A stretch of DNA of 64,000 bases from Halocalculus aciditolerans (GTDB taxonomy: Archaea; Halobacteriota; Halobacteria; Halobacteriales; Halobacteriaceae): NCBI RefSeq assembly GCF_014647475.1, contig NZ_BMPG01000006.1, positions 1 to 64,000 on the forward strand, written 5' to 3'. The notes under the pieces were generated by a model that did no database searches, was not told the DNA's origin, and saw nothing but the letters and a program-made list of their open reading frames with translations. Each line of letters starts with the position of its first letter. Within the stretch, counting starts at the first letter, position 1. The position numbers were made by a program, and so were the translations under genes. Shown piece after piece: positions 32,744-40,628 of the stretch.

Positions 32744-33282
32744 CCACGAATGCCAGTCTCGATGAATTCGTAGCGGAGCCAGATTCGGACAGCCAGACAG
32801 ATGACGGCCCATCGGTCGTCGACCAGCTGTTGAAGCCGGTATCGCCGTCGCTCGGACTGCAGCTCGTCCCCGGCAGGGGTGACCCATTATACCTCCAAAA
32901 CAGGGGGACCGAACGCTACCTGTTCCGAGATGACCACGAGCGATGGTTCATCCTCCAGCCCTCAGCCAAGAAATCGGTCGATGACTTCGTTCGCTGGGTG
33001 TATCTCCCCGAGGACAAGCCAACCGAGATCGCCCGAACAGCGATGGGGCAACGAACGGTTCTCGGCTACAGGTACGTTACGCGGAGCGAGGCCCCCGAGC
33101 CGGTGGCGACGACGGTGACAGCGATGTTCGTCAGCGAGCCTTGGCCCGATGCCACCTACGAGTGTGGATCCTGTAGTAGAGAGTTCGACTCACCGCATAG
33201 TCACGCTCGGCATTGCTGGGAAGCACACCCCTGGGTTCCAAATCCTGAGCAGGTCCGGGTACGGAGAGACGAATCTGAGTAG
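32740..33282 (+). CDS. C2H2 zinc-finger hypothetical protein
   Basis: GTG 32740 overlaps the previous stop and has GGGAGGTG just upstream. The 180-residue product has a mixed alpha/beta body (YLFRDDHERWFILQPSAKKS) and a C-terminal C2H2 finger (CGSC...HSHARHCWEAH, about 140-165), a type frequent in haloarchaea. Last gene of the operon that begins at 31264; palindrome copy 3 starts 38 bp after its stop. Confidence 0.65.
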   Translation: MTTNASLDEFVAEPDSDSQTDDGPSVVDQLLKPVSPSLGLQLVPGRGDPLYLQNRGTERYLFRDDHERWFILQPSAKKSVDDFVRWVYLPEDKPTEIARTAMGQRTVLGYRYVTRSEAPEPVATTVTAMFVSEPWPDATYECGSCSREFDSPHSHARHCWEAHPWVPNPEQVRVRRDESE

Positions 33283-33319
33283 TTCCGACATCTGATCCGA
33301 GCCGCGGACTGGATCTGGA

Positions 33320-33361
33320 TTAACCAACACTCCCCGCCATTCAGAGACGGGCGTTGGTTAA
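33320..33361. repeat. TTAACCAAC palindrome, copy 3
   Basis: Perfect arms (33320-33328, 33353-33361), 24-bp spacer, 38 bp after a stop and only 10 bp before a T-tract/GC-hairpin element. Confidence 0.85.
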
Positions 33362-33370
33362 CGTGGTGTT

Positions 33371-33395
33371 GTTTTTGCGCCCGGGAGAGGGGCGC
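33371..33395 (+). promoter_or_regulatory. T-tract plus GC-hairpin element of gene 33409
   Basis: GTTTTT then GCGCCC (33377-33382) pairing with GGGCGC (33390-33395) around GGGAGAG, 14 bases before the ATG. Confidence 0.55.
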
Positions 33396-33408
33396 AGGGC
33401 GCGAGACG

Positions 33409-34614
33409 ATGCAGTCGCACGTCGACGAGGATTCCTCAAGTGAGGTGACTGAGATGAAAGATCCAGAGTCCAGAACCATCTTCGCTGGCGTCGATGGGCG
33501 TACCGACACCGAACTACCAGAGTGGTACCGAGAGCAACACGGGGATGCAGACCCTGTGACCTTCGCCGAGGCGATTCGCGATCTTCCGCAGGCCGTCGAG
33601 ACGACCGTGGCGTACCAGAATCCGTACACCGACGAGTGGGTCGAGACGGAGCGGTTCAACGCGCTCGTCGAGCCGAGTCGAGCCCAGGAGCAGGCCCGAG
33701 ATGATGACGCGGAGACGGACCCGTTGTTCCACGTTCCCACGGACAGCTACTCGATCATCAACCCGGTCGACGTCTACGGGCCGCTGGAGGAGGTCCTCCG
33801 CGAGGAGACCATCGACGGGACGCCGCTGGGTGAGGTGATGTTCGGCGAGATTCGGCGCTACCGGGGCGGCGGCGAGGTCCACATGGACATCATGTTCGAC
33901 GGCCTCGAGGTGCGCCTTCCTGGCCGGTCGGACCCAATCACGATGGGCGTCACGTCTGGCTACGACTTCTTCGGCGAGCACGCCGTCTACGTGGAGGGGT
34001 TCGCCCAGGACGGCTACTGCTCGAACACGATGCGCTCGCTCACCGACAAGGAGGTTATCAAGCACGTCGGCGACGTGCGGAACTTCCGCACCTGGTGGGA
34101 GGAGCTCCTCGCACAGGTCGAACTCGTCGCGGACGACCTCTTCGAGTTCATCCGGGACGCCCAGGATATCGACCTCGACTTCTCGGAGCTCCCGTTCACC
34201 GTCACGGAGTTCTACACCCTGTTGGGGTTCCCGGACTACCTGGCCGAGCGTGCCGCTGGCGATGCAGAAGCCAATGCGGTGTCCCCCTTCGAGATCGATA
34301 TGTGGACGCTGCATTCCGGTGCGACGTACGCGCTCACCCACTTCTTCCAGGGGAAAGAAGGGGCGTCTCTCGATCAGTACGTCCGCATTGCCAACGACAT
34401 CCTGTTCAATCCGGAAGGCACGATTGAGCGCGTCGAGCAGGCGTACGAGCAGCAGCTAGAGGCGGACGGTGACGACGGGTCACAGGCCTCGCTGGCCGGC
34501 GAACGAGCGCTGGCGAGCATCGAGCGCGTCAGCGACGACCTGCAGGAGAAAGTCGAACAGTTCGAAGAACGCGAGGACGCGCTGCGTGAGCGGTTCCAAG
34601 AGGCGATGGGCTAA
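33409..34614 (+). CDS. DUF932-like phage/plasmid protein
   Basis: A 401-residue protein. The central part (about 105-240) with FHVPTDSYSIINPVDVYGPL, GEIRRYRGGGEVHMDIMFDG and SGYDFFGEHAVYVEGFAQDG resembles the DUF932 family encoded by phages and plasmids, whose role is unknown. The C-terminus is a Glu-rich coiled coil (ERVSDDLQEKVEQFEEREDA). It follows palindrome copy 3 and a cassette hairpin, so it starts a transcription unit. Confidence 0.6.
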   Translation: MQSHVDEDSSSEVTEMKDPESRTIFAGVDGRTDTELPEWYREQHGDADPVTFAEAIRDLPQAVETTVAYQNPYTDEWVETERFNALVEPSRAQEQARDDDAETDPLFHVPTDSYSIINPVDVYGPLEEVLREETIDGTPLGEVMFGEIRRYRGGGEVHMDIMFDGLEVRLPGRSDPITMGVTSGYDFFGEHAVYVEGFAQDGYCSNTMRSLTDKEVIKHVGDVRNFRTWWEELLAQVELVADDLFEFIRDAQDIDLDFSELPFTVTEFYTLLGFPDYLAERAAGDAEANAVSPFEIDMWTLHSGATYALTHFFQGKEGASLDQYVRIANDILFNPEGTIERVEQAYEQQLEADGDDGSQASLAGERALASIERVSDDLQEKVEQFEEREDALRERFQEAMG

Positions 34615-34711
34615 GAGCAGTCGGAGAGAAAATTCGCCAGGCGTGCTTCCGTTCTAGGGGCTGGAATCCACTGCTGACAGTATTAAGTGAGTAGGGGCGT
34701 ACCCAGAGACC

Positions 34712-35023
34712 ATGTCTATTGAGCATAATCCGACTCTCGACGCGCGAGAGCCACAGCAGGGGGATATAGAGACTTTTGAAGAGTTGGAGGGTGGTGACTC
34801 GGTCAAATTCTTTGAATGGCCCGTCGAGCCGTTGACCGTGATCGGCTGGGAAGAAGACGATAATGTCGGGAAGCGGGTACGAGTTGAAGCAGAAGGCGGC
34901 GAGTCGTTTCTCTACCAGGTAAACGGCCACCTCTGGCATTACGTCCCTGAGGACGAGTTCGCCGGCGAGAATAACCCGTACCCTGTTCAGAACCTCGTTT
35001 TGCTCGAATCCTCGGAAGTCTGA
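34712..35023 (+). CDS. Small beta-rich hypothetical protein
   Basis: A 103-residue acidic protein, mainly beta (VKFFEWPVEPLTVIGWEEDD, GKRVRVEAEGGESFLYQVNG), plausibly a small barrel. No motif known. A TATTAAG element lies about 33 bp before the ATG. Confidence 0.6.
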   Translation: MSIEHNPTLDAREPQQGDIETFEELEGGDSVKFFEWPVEPLTVIGWEEDDNVGKRVRVEAEGGESFLYQVNGHLWHYVPEDEFAGENNPYPVQNLVLLESSEV

Positions 35024-35163
35024 CTGGGCTTCGAGACAGCACGAATCCTGTCGTGGCGGGCCTCTATTTTGAGGGTCCCAACCGCAGAGGCTACACCTTC
35101 CCAAGATCTACTGCTTCAATTCTCTGCTGTTGCTCGTGCCCTCGATAGGTGGAGGCATCCGTT

Positions 35164-35385
35164 ATGGGTACTTCTACAGATGACTCAGAGGCGTCAGACG
35201 AATTTCCGCCTGAAAAGCGGCTTGAAGCACCGAACACGCGCCTGATCAAGGCAGGGATCGCGACGATTCCGGATATGGAAACTCTCCAGGAGTGTGTTGC
35301 CTACGAGAACGCCCACCAGAACCGAACGCAGATTCTGCGCCGGCTCAAGTGGAAGGCTGAAGAGCTGCGTGAGAACGAAGAGTAG
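35164..35385 (+). CDS. Small helical hypothetical protein
   Basis: A 73-residue protein from ATG 35164 with an acidic start and a helical, basic C-terminal half (ECVAYENAHQNRTQILRRLKWKAEEL) that could bind nucleic acid. Similar small proteins occur on haloarchaeal plasmids. Palindrome copy 4 begins 10 bp after its stop. Confidence 0.6.
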   Translation: MGTSTDDSEASDEFPPEKRLEAPNTRLIKAGIATIPDMETLQECVAYENAHQNRTQILRRLKWKAEELRENEE

Positions 35386-35394
35386 GCTCTATTC

Positions 35395-35438
35395 TTAACC
35401 AACACCCTCCGCGTGAGTTCCTCAATATTGTTGGTTAA
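35395..35438. repeat. TTAACCAAC palindrome, copy 4
   Basis: Perfect arms (35395-35403, 35430-35438) around 26 bp, 10 bp after a stop and followed by a T-tract/GC-hairpin element. Confidence 0.85.
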
Positions 35439-35452
35439 TCGGCTGTGCCTCG

Positions 35453-35482
35453 GTTTTTCGGGGCCCCTGAGAGGGTGTGGGG
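35453..35482 (+). promoter_or_regulatory. T-tract plus GC-hairpin element of gene 35512
   Basis: GTTTTTCGGGG then CCCCTGAGAGGG (35464-35475) and TGTGGGGC, 30 bases before the ATG. Confidence 0.55.
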
Positions 35483-35511
35483 CAGCCAGCAGCGGCCTCG
35501 CGAGCCTAATC

Positions 35512-36513
35512 ATGTCCCTCGAGCTGAGCTCCAGCGCCAGCACCGCCCGTGAAATCGCCGCCGCCAGACAAGCAGACTATGTGGCGTTTCTGCATCGAGC
35601 GCCGTTCGTCGTCGACGCTGTCGAACTCGGCTTCCTTCCCGGCTTTCGCGAGGACTGTGGGTACCAAGAGACGCAGTATCAGAACCTCAGCCTCCCCGTC
35701 GGGATGCTCGACAACGATTTCCGGAATCCCGATCTGGATAGATTCGTCGACCGCTTCTTCGAGTACGAACCAGAGGTCGGGGTCATCGGGGACGTCGACG
35801 AAATCGACGACGTCGACGCCCACGTCGCTGCTGCTCGTGAGATCCAAGCGAGCTATCCCGAGGCCGAGCTCATCGTCGTTCCGAAGTCGCGGGCCGTGAT
35901 CGACGCGATACCCGAGACCCTCGTCCTCGGGTATTCACGGGGATACGCCGACCGCCTGGCCCACGAGTTCTCCGACCCAGCCGATTGGAGAGGGCGGCGC
36001 GTCCACATCCTCGGCGGGAGTCCGCCCAAGCAGCTCGATGCCATTCGACAGCTGACCAGACCGACACTCACGGACGAGCCACCAGCCGACATCGTCGGCG
36101 TCGACTGGAACGGGCTGCATCGCGGCGCGCAGTTCGGTGAGTTCTGGACGGCCGACGGCTGGGACGACAGCGGTCGCGACGCCGACCACGTCACCGTGCG
36201 AAAGACGGTGCGCCACAGCCTCGCTCGCGTCCGTGAGTTTTGGAGGGCCCACGGAATCTGGCCCGAAACGACACCGCAAAACGAGGGGCTCGACGTCGAG
36301 TACGAGGGTCCGAGTCCTGCCGATCTCGAGGACGCTGCCTGTACCGAGTGCGGGACGAACGTCTGGCGAACTCGCCGCGGCCCGTACGTGGCCGAATACG
36401 ATACCGGCGCAATCTGTGGATACTGCAGCTACGAGTGCTACTTCAACCACCGTCACCGGAACAACCTGGAGGAAATCGTCGGCGAGCAGAGCGTCTACCT
36501 CCCGTCGGCGTGA
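35512..36513 (+). CDS. DUF6610-like protein, possible TGT-like TIM barrel
   Basis: ATG 35512 lies the usual distance from the cassette hairpin. The 333-residue product has GMLDNDFRNPDLDRFVDRF, EVGVIGDVDEID, VLGYS, VHILGGSPPKQ and VGVDWNGLHRGAQ, an order of strands and Gly-rich loops recalling tRNA-guanine transglycosylase-type barrels and their DNA-acting relatives. A C-terminal zinc site (CTECG...CGYC...C) is present. I recall a haloarchaeal family DUF6610 with this sequence pattern; enzyme activity, if any, is inference. A role in base modification would suit a mobile element. Confidence 0.5.
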   Translation: MSLELSSSASTAREIAAARQADYVAFLHRAPFVVDAVELGFLPGFREDCGYQETQYQNLSLPVGMLDNDFRNPDLDRFVDRFFEYEPEVGVIGDVDEIDDVDAHVAAAREIQASYPEAELIVVPKSRAVIDAIPETLVLGYSRGYADRLAHEFSDPADWRGRRVHILGGSPPKQLDAIRQLTRPTLTDEPPADIVGVDWNGLHRGAQFGEFWTADGWDDSGRDADHVTVRKTVRHSLARVREFWRAHGIWPETTPQNEGLDVEYEGPSPADLEDAACTECGTNVWRTRRGPYVAEYDTGAICGYCSYECYFNHRHRNNLEEIVGEQSVYLPSA

Positions 36514-36523
36514 TTTCGCGACC

Positions 36524-36552
36524 GGTTTTTCGTGCCCCCCGAGAGGGCGAGG
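36524..36552 (+). promoter_or_regulatory. T-tract plus GC-hairpin element of gene 36585
   Basis: GGTTTTTCGTG then CCCCCC-gaga-GGG (36535-36547), 33 bases before the GTG start and directly after the preceding gene. Confidence 0.5.
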
Positions 36553-36584
36553 GCTCCTTCGAAAGCTCTCAGAGGTGACTTCCA

Positions 36585-36932
36585 GTGAGTCAACAACAGA
36601 GTCCCGACAACGTCTCGATCGACGAGATCCCGGTCGATATCAACAACACGCAATCAGCGGAGGTCGATTCCGCCGACGTGCCCGACGAAATCGAATCCAT
36701 CACCCGTGGGCTCGCCGGTGAGCAGCCGCCGACGAATCCCATAGTGGTTCTCAAGGCGGCCCGGTGGTGGTACATTCACGGCAAGGGCGGCACGGATCCC
36801 GCCTTCAAATGGGCCATCGAGTGGGCACGTCACCTTGCGACCGACACCCCCAGTAACGTCGAACGGTTCGACGAGTTCCTCGAGTACCTCGTCACGGTCG
36901 GCTTTGCAGACGAACGCCACGAGCTCCGCTGA
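36585..36932 (+). CDS. Small hypothetical protein
   Basis: A 115-residue protein starting at GTG. Residues ~50-115 (NPIVVLKAARWWYIHGKGGT, FKWAIEWARHLATDTP) form a compact Trp-rich helical domain, typical of a conserved haloarchaeal plasmid family I cannot name. A T-tract follows 12 bp after the stop. Function unknown. Confidence 0.6.
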   Translation: MSQQQSPDNVSIDEIPVDINNTQSAEVDSADVPDEIESITRGLAGEQPPTNPIVVLKAARWWYIHGKGGTDPAFKWAIEWARHLATDTPSNVERFDEFLEYLVTVGFADERHELR

Positions 36933-36942
36933 CCGACAGAGC

Positions 36943-36972
36943 GGTTTTTTGAACGCCCCTGAGGGGTGCGGC
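36943..36972 (+). promoter_or_regulatory. T-tract plus GC-hairpin element of gene 37020
   Basis: GGTTTTTTGAACG then CCCC-tga-GGGG (36956-36966) and TGCGGCGCGG, 47 bases before the ATG. Confidence 0.55.
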
Positions 36973-37019
36973 GCGGTCTGAGCAGACGCAGTTGCCGTGA
37001 ACTTGATTCGGTGATCACG

Positions 37020-37946
37020 ATGTCTACGACCAGAGACTCGTCGGTCTCCTTCGACCAGACCGACACGCGATCAGACGAGATGAACAGTACGATCGAACAG
37101 TGGATCGACGACCTCGTCGCCGGCGTCGACGACGCGCAGGCCAGCGCGGAGTTCCAGGAGTGGCTGGACGTCCAGAGTCGTTTCCACGACTACTCGTATC
37201 GGAACACGCTCCTCATCAAGCGGCAGTGTCCCGAGGCGAGCCGGGTGGCGGGCTACCGGACGTGGCAGGAGGAGTTCGACCGCCACGTCAAGGAGGGTGA
37301 GTCGGCCATCTGGATCTGGGCGCCGATCATCACCAAGCAGTGCCCGGAGTGCGAGAATTCGCCGAGCTACCACGAGGAAAGCGACTGTGAGTACGACGAG
37401 ACGCCGCCCGAGGAGTGGTCCGAGGGGCTGGTCGGGTTCAAGCCCGCGCCGGTGTTCGACGTCTCCCAGACCGAGGGCGAACCGCTTCCCGACCTAGACA
37501 CAGAAGCGACTGGGGACGCCGGCGACCTCGTCGAACAGTTGACTGGCGCCGCTGATGAGCTCGGCGTGACGGTGCGGATCGTTCCCGACGAAGACTGGAC
37601 CCACGGCGAGGCGAAGGGTATCTGTGAGCAGCTGAGCCTCGTCGAGGTCCAACCGCTCGTCGAGGTGCGTGATCGGGCGAACGAGGCCGACCTCGCGCGA
37701 ACGCTGATTCACGAGTACGCCCACGCCCTGCTCCACTTCGACGTCGACGACGACACCGAACGGGCAAAACGCGAGGTCGAGGCTGAAGCCGTCGCGTACG
37801 TTGTCGGTCGCTACTGCGGGCTCGACACTAGCGGGTCAGCGTTCTACCTCGCTGCGTGGGAGTCGGACGATCCCGAGGTCGTTAGCGAGCGCCTCGGCCG
37901 GATTAGTCGAACGGCAGAAGAACTCATCGACGTTCTCGAGGAATAA
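37020..37946 (+). CDS. ArdC-like ssDNA-binding antirestriction/metallopeptidase protein
   Basis: The ATG at 37020 is chosen from the cassette position. The 308-residue protein has an ArdC-N-like ssDNA-binding domain (about 22-145: RNTLLIKRQCPEASRVAGYR, TWQEEFDRHVKEGESAIWIW) with an inserted Cys cluster (C108, C111, C123) and a C-terminal zinc peptidase domain with HEYAH at 231-235 and a downstream Glu-rich helix. ArdC proteins shield incoming single-stranded plasmid DNA from host restriction during conjugation, which fits the transfer operon at the left of the window. Confidence 0.8.
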   Translation: MSTTRDSSVSFDQTDTRSDEMNSTIEQWIDDLVAGVDDAQASAEFQEWLDVQSRFHDYSYRNTLLIKRQCPEASRVAGYRTWQEEFDRHVKEGESAIWIWAPIITKQCPECENSPSYHEESDCEYDETPPEEWSEGLVGFKPAPVFDVSQTEGEPLPDLDTEATGDAGDLVEQLTGAADELGVTVRIVPDEDWTHGEAKGICEQLSLVEVQPLVEVRDRANEADLARTLIHEYAHALLHFDVDDDTERAKREVEAEAVAYVVGRYCGLDTSGSAFYLAAWESDDPEVVSERLGRISRTAEELIDVLEE

Positions 37947-37963
37947 TTCTCTCGCCCATTCGA

Positions 37964-38004
37964 TTAACCAACGGAGGGATGCGTAGTTTTGTATTGTTGG
38001 TTAA
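37964..38004. repeat. TTAACCAAC palindrome, copy 5
   Basis: Perfect arms (37964-37972, 37996-38004) around 23 bp, 17 bp after the stop of the ArdC-like gene and between two convergent genes. Confidence 0.85.
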
Positions 38005-38074
38005 TGTGATGTCGCCATTCTTTCAGTCAATTCTACGTCCTAATCAGGAGGTCAAATTCGGAGACCAGTTCCTG

Positions 38075-38833
38075 TTATTGTTCAATGAGCTGTTTTTGCT
38101 CTTCGAGCGTTTCCTCGTGGTCTTCAACAGCACCTTCCCGAGCCTCTGCATCACCACTGAGGCGGTCTGACAATTCTTTGAGACGGTCTTGTTTCCCATA
38201 GAGGACGAGCGTGTCGTCCGGTTTTGTCTCCGTATCTGGTTGTGGGGCACCAATATATGAATCATCACGACGGATGCCGAGTATCAACACCCCTTCGCGT
38301 GGTAAATCCAGCTCCGAAATCGACCCCCCTGCCAGCCAATCCCCCTCGCTGATTTCCACCTCCGCCACACGATATTCACGTTGCAATCCGAGTAACTGGG
38401 CATAATCCGAGATCTCCAACTCTGTCGTCTCACTCAGCGCCCACTCAATAAGTGGCGTCACGAGGCGGTTGAACCACCGACTCCGTGCGAACAGAATGAT
38501 CACACCGGCGCCACCGAGAATGTACAGTAAGTTCAACAGGTCGTCGCCACCAGTTCGCGTGAACGAAAGGATAAGTGACGAAATTGCACCGAGGAGCCCA
38601 ATACTGCCGAGCCGAATGAGCGCCTTCACGGTTTTGCGGCGGCCGACGGTGGTGATAGCCTGTTCTGCCTCTTCGGTCGTATATCCGGCTCCAGAGAACG
38701 CCGACGTGGCCTGGAAGGAGGCCACATCTGGTGAAAGGCCCGTCATTTCCAGCGCAATCGAGCCGGTACGCACAATCAACAACGACAGTGCGAAGATGAT
38801 CAGTAGTGACAGTATTGAGTACGTGGCAGCCAT
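38075..38833 (-). CDS. Membrane protein with TrkA-C (RCK-C) domain
   Basis: ATG 38833 gives a 252-residue protein with three hydrophobic helices (about 2-22, 68-85, 95-112). A loop SAFSGAGYTTEEAE between the first two resembles the pore loop of Trk/Ktr potassium transporters, but the protein is far too short to be a full channel. Residues ~150-225 form a TrkA-C ligand-binding domain (GDWLAGGSISELDLPREGVL, DDTLVLYGKQDRLKEL), followed by a Glu/Gln-rich tail. It may tune ion transport or sense nucleotides. AT-richer than neighbours. Confidence 0.7.
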   Translation of the reverse strand: MAATYSILSLLIIFALSLLIVRTGSIALEMTGLSPDVASFQATSAFSGAGYTTEEAEQAITTVGRRKTVKALIRLGSIGLLGAISSLILSFTRTGGDDLLNLLYILGGAGVIILFARSRWFNRLVTPLIEWALSETTELEISDYAQLLGLQREYRVAEVEISEGDWLAGGSISELDLPREGVLILGIRRDDSYIGAPQPDTETKPDDTLVLYGKQDRLKELSDRLSGDAEAREGAVEDHEETLEEQKQLIEQ

Positions 38834-38944
38834 ACCTAGTGGAGCGTTCCCATATCTGTAAATAGCACCGCCTACGCGAACACTACACCCTTCGTGCCTA
38901 TAAGCAGTCATTCTGAGTGAAAACCAGTCCATCAGCTACACGGA

Positions 38945-38970
38945 ATTTTTTCTGCGCCCGCGGAGGGGCG
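38945..38970 (+). promoter_or_regulatory. T-tract plus GC-hairpin element of gene 38998
   Basis: AATTTTTTCTG then CGCCC (38955-38959) pairing with GGGCG (38966-38970), 27 bases before the ATG. Confidence 0.55.
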
Positions 38971-38997
38971 GAGGCGCGTTCTGACCTCCGTCGAATA

Positions 38998-39813
38998 ATG
39001 ACTGAACCCTATCTCACGACGGTCCTCGAGGAATCCGAGCACGTTGCCGAGCAGCACGACCAGGTCGCTCGTACGACAGACAACCAAGCCCACGAGTACC
39101 TCCGATACGCCGTTCTTCGGGTACTCGAAGGCGAGGCGGACCACCTCCCAGCAGACTGGACGCCGATCGACGGCGTGACCGTCGGCTACGGGAGCGACGA
39201 GGCGATGTTCAACAGCTGGGGCTCCAGCGAAGACTGGTGGGAGACCGTCCCGCCGCAGGAGGCGTGTACCCGCTTCCGGGTGTTCTTCCCGGACGACCAC
39301 CAGACGGTTCCCCGCGATATCGTCGACGTGATGGCCGCGCTCGGGGCCTGGCGAGTGTGGACCGGGAGCGCAGCCGCGTGCGGCTCCTACGACCATCGCG
39401 AGCGCCGCGAGGTCCACTACCTGTGGCCGGAGGGCCATCCGGTGGAGGAAGTGTTCCACGAGCGGCTCAGTGGCCCTGCGGAAGCCGTCGCTCCCGACGG
39501 TGGCCGAACGGGCGACGTTCGCGACCGACTGGTCGTCGACGAGAACGCAGAGTCACAGGACGATCTCGAGCCGCGCACGAGGCGTGCCGTCGCCGAAGCG
39601 ATGGACGTCTCACTCCTCTCGAAGGGGGGCCGCTACGAGGTGCAGTCCGCGTCCGGCAACAGGTACGAGGTCGACGTCATCGACGAGTCGTGTACCTGTC
39701 CCGACTGGCAGCAGCGCTCACCCGAGGGCGGCTGCAAACACCTGCGTCGCGTCGATCACGAGATCAAACGGGGTCGCGTGCCCCGCCCAGACGGCCGCCT
39801 TCCCTCCCCTTAG
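38998..39813 (+). CDS. SWIM zinc-finger protein
   Basis: ATG 38998 is chosen from the cassette. The 271-residue protein ends in a SWIM finger (CTCPDWQQRSPEGGCKH, the CxCx(n)CxH pattern, about 236-252) followed by a basic stretch. The N-terminal ~170 residues contain an aromatic-rich part (SWGSSEDWWETVPPQEACTR) of unknown fold. SWIM domains bind DNA or proteins and occur with transposases, helicases and recombination factors. Partner unknown. Confidence 0.75.
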   Translation: MTEPYLTTVLEESEHVAEQHDQVARTTDNQAHEYLRYAVLRVLEGEADHLPADWTPIDGVTVGYGSDEAMFNSWGSSEDWWETVPPQEACTRFRVFFPDDHQTVPRDIVDVMAALGAWRVWTGSAAACGSYDHRERREVHYLWPEGHPVEEVFHERLSGPAEAVAPDGGRTGDVRDRLVVDENAESQDDLEPRTRRAVAEAMDVSLLSKGGRYEVQSASGNRYEVDVIDESCTCPDWQQRSPEGGCKHLRRVDHEIKRGRVPRPDGRLPSP

Positions 39814-39824
39814 TCGTGACCAGA

Positions 39825-40628
39825 CTACTCCACGGGACGGACTGTGTCGCCATCCCGACGGACCCGGTCGAACGTTGAGAGATACGCGAGCCGGTCGTGA
39901 ACCTCGTCGGTGTCCAGCTCCAGTTCGGCGGCCAGTTCGTCGACGGTCATCGGCTCGTCGAGTGCTTGGAGGACTTCGAGCCCCCGGTAGTACCTGTTCG
40001 TGAGCTCCTGGACGCGGGCCTCGATCGGTGTGGTCACTCCGTACCGCTCCTCGAGTTCGACCAGCGCCTCGTTCGCGAACGTGGCGAACTGATCGTCCCC
40101 CAGGCGTTCGATCTGGGCTTCGAGTTCATCCCGGACGACGTCGTAATCGAGGCCGGCCTGCACGAGCATATTCATGTCCTCGATGTCGTCGTCGCGGCCT
40201 GCGATCGCTTTGAACAGGAAGATATCCTCGTTACTGACCAACCGAACCGTCAGTCGATCCGTGTTGAGGAACGGCTCGCTGCGCTCTTGCATCCCGTCGG
40301 TGAGCACGAGCTTGTTCGCGACCTGCTGGTTGAAGATGTCGAGGCGACACCCGTCGTCGTTCTCGACGCAGCTCGTCGCGCCAAGCGCCCGATAATCTGG
40401 ATCCAGCGACTGGACCTCCGCATACCCGAGATCCATCAGGACGGCCCACAGCTGACCGTATGCGTCGCCATCCGGGACGACCAGGTCGATGTCTTTCGTC
40501 GCCCCCTTGAGGTCGCGCAGCGACATCGCGCCACCACCAATCAGGTAGACCGTGAGCGGTTCAGATAGCCCGTCCCCGATCCGCTGGAATTCGTTCTCGA
40601 TGTACTCGCGTCCGAATGTTGGTCTCAT
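39825..40628 (-). CDS. Nucleotidyltransferase, AbiEii-like toxin candidate
   Basis: The 267-residue protein has an NTase core (VYLIGGGAMSLRDLKGATKD followed by IDLVV: GG then DxD) as in AbiEii/MNT proteins, and a C-terminal winged helix (MTVDELAAELELDTDEVHDR). Its ATG overlaps the stop of the upstream regulator gene by 4 bp. AbiE-type pairs act as toxin-antitoxin or phage-exclusion systems in which the NTase modifies tRNA or nucleotides. The pair is also compatible with a stand-alone regulatory role. TA function is inferred from fold and arrangement. Confidence 0.7.
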   Translation of the reverse strand: MRPTFGREYIENEFQRIGDGLSEPLTVYLIGGGAMSLRDLKGATKDIDLVVPDGDAYGQLWAVLMDLGYAEVQSLDPDYRALGATSCVENDDGCRLDIFNQQVANKLVLTDGMQERSEPFLNTDRLTVRLVSNEDIFLFKAIAGRDDDIEDMNMLVQAGLDYDVVRDELEAQIERLGDDQFATFANEALVELEERYGVTTPIEARVQELTNRYYRGLEVLQALDEPMTVDELAAELELDTDEVHDRLAYLSTFDRVRRDGDTVRPVE

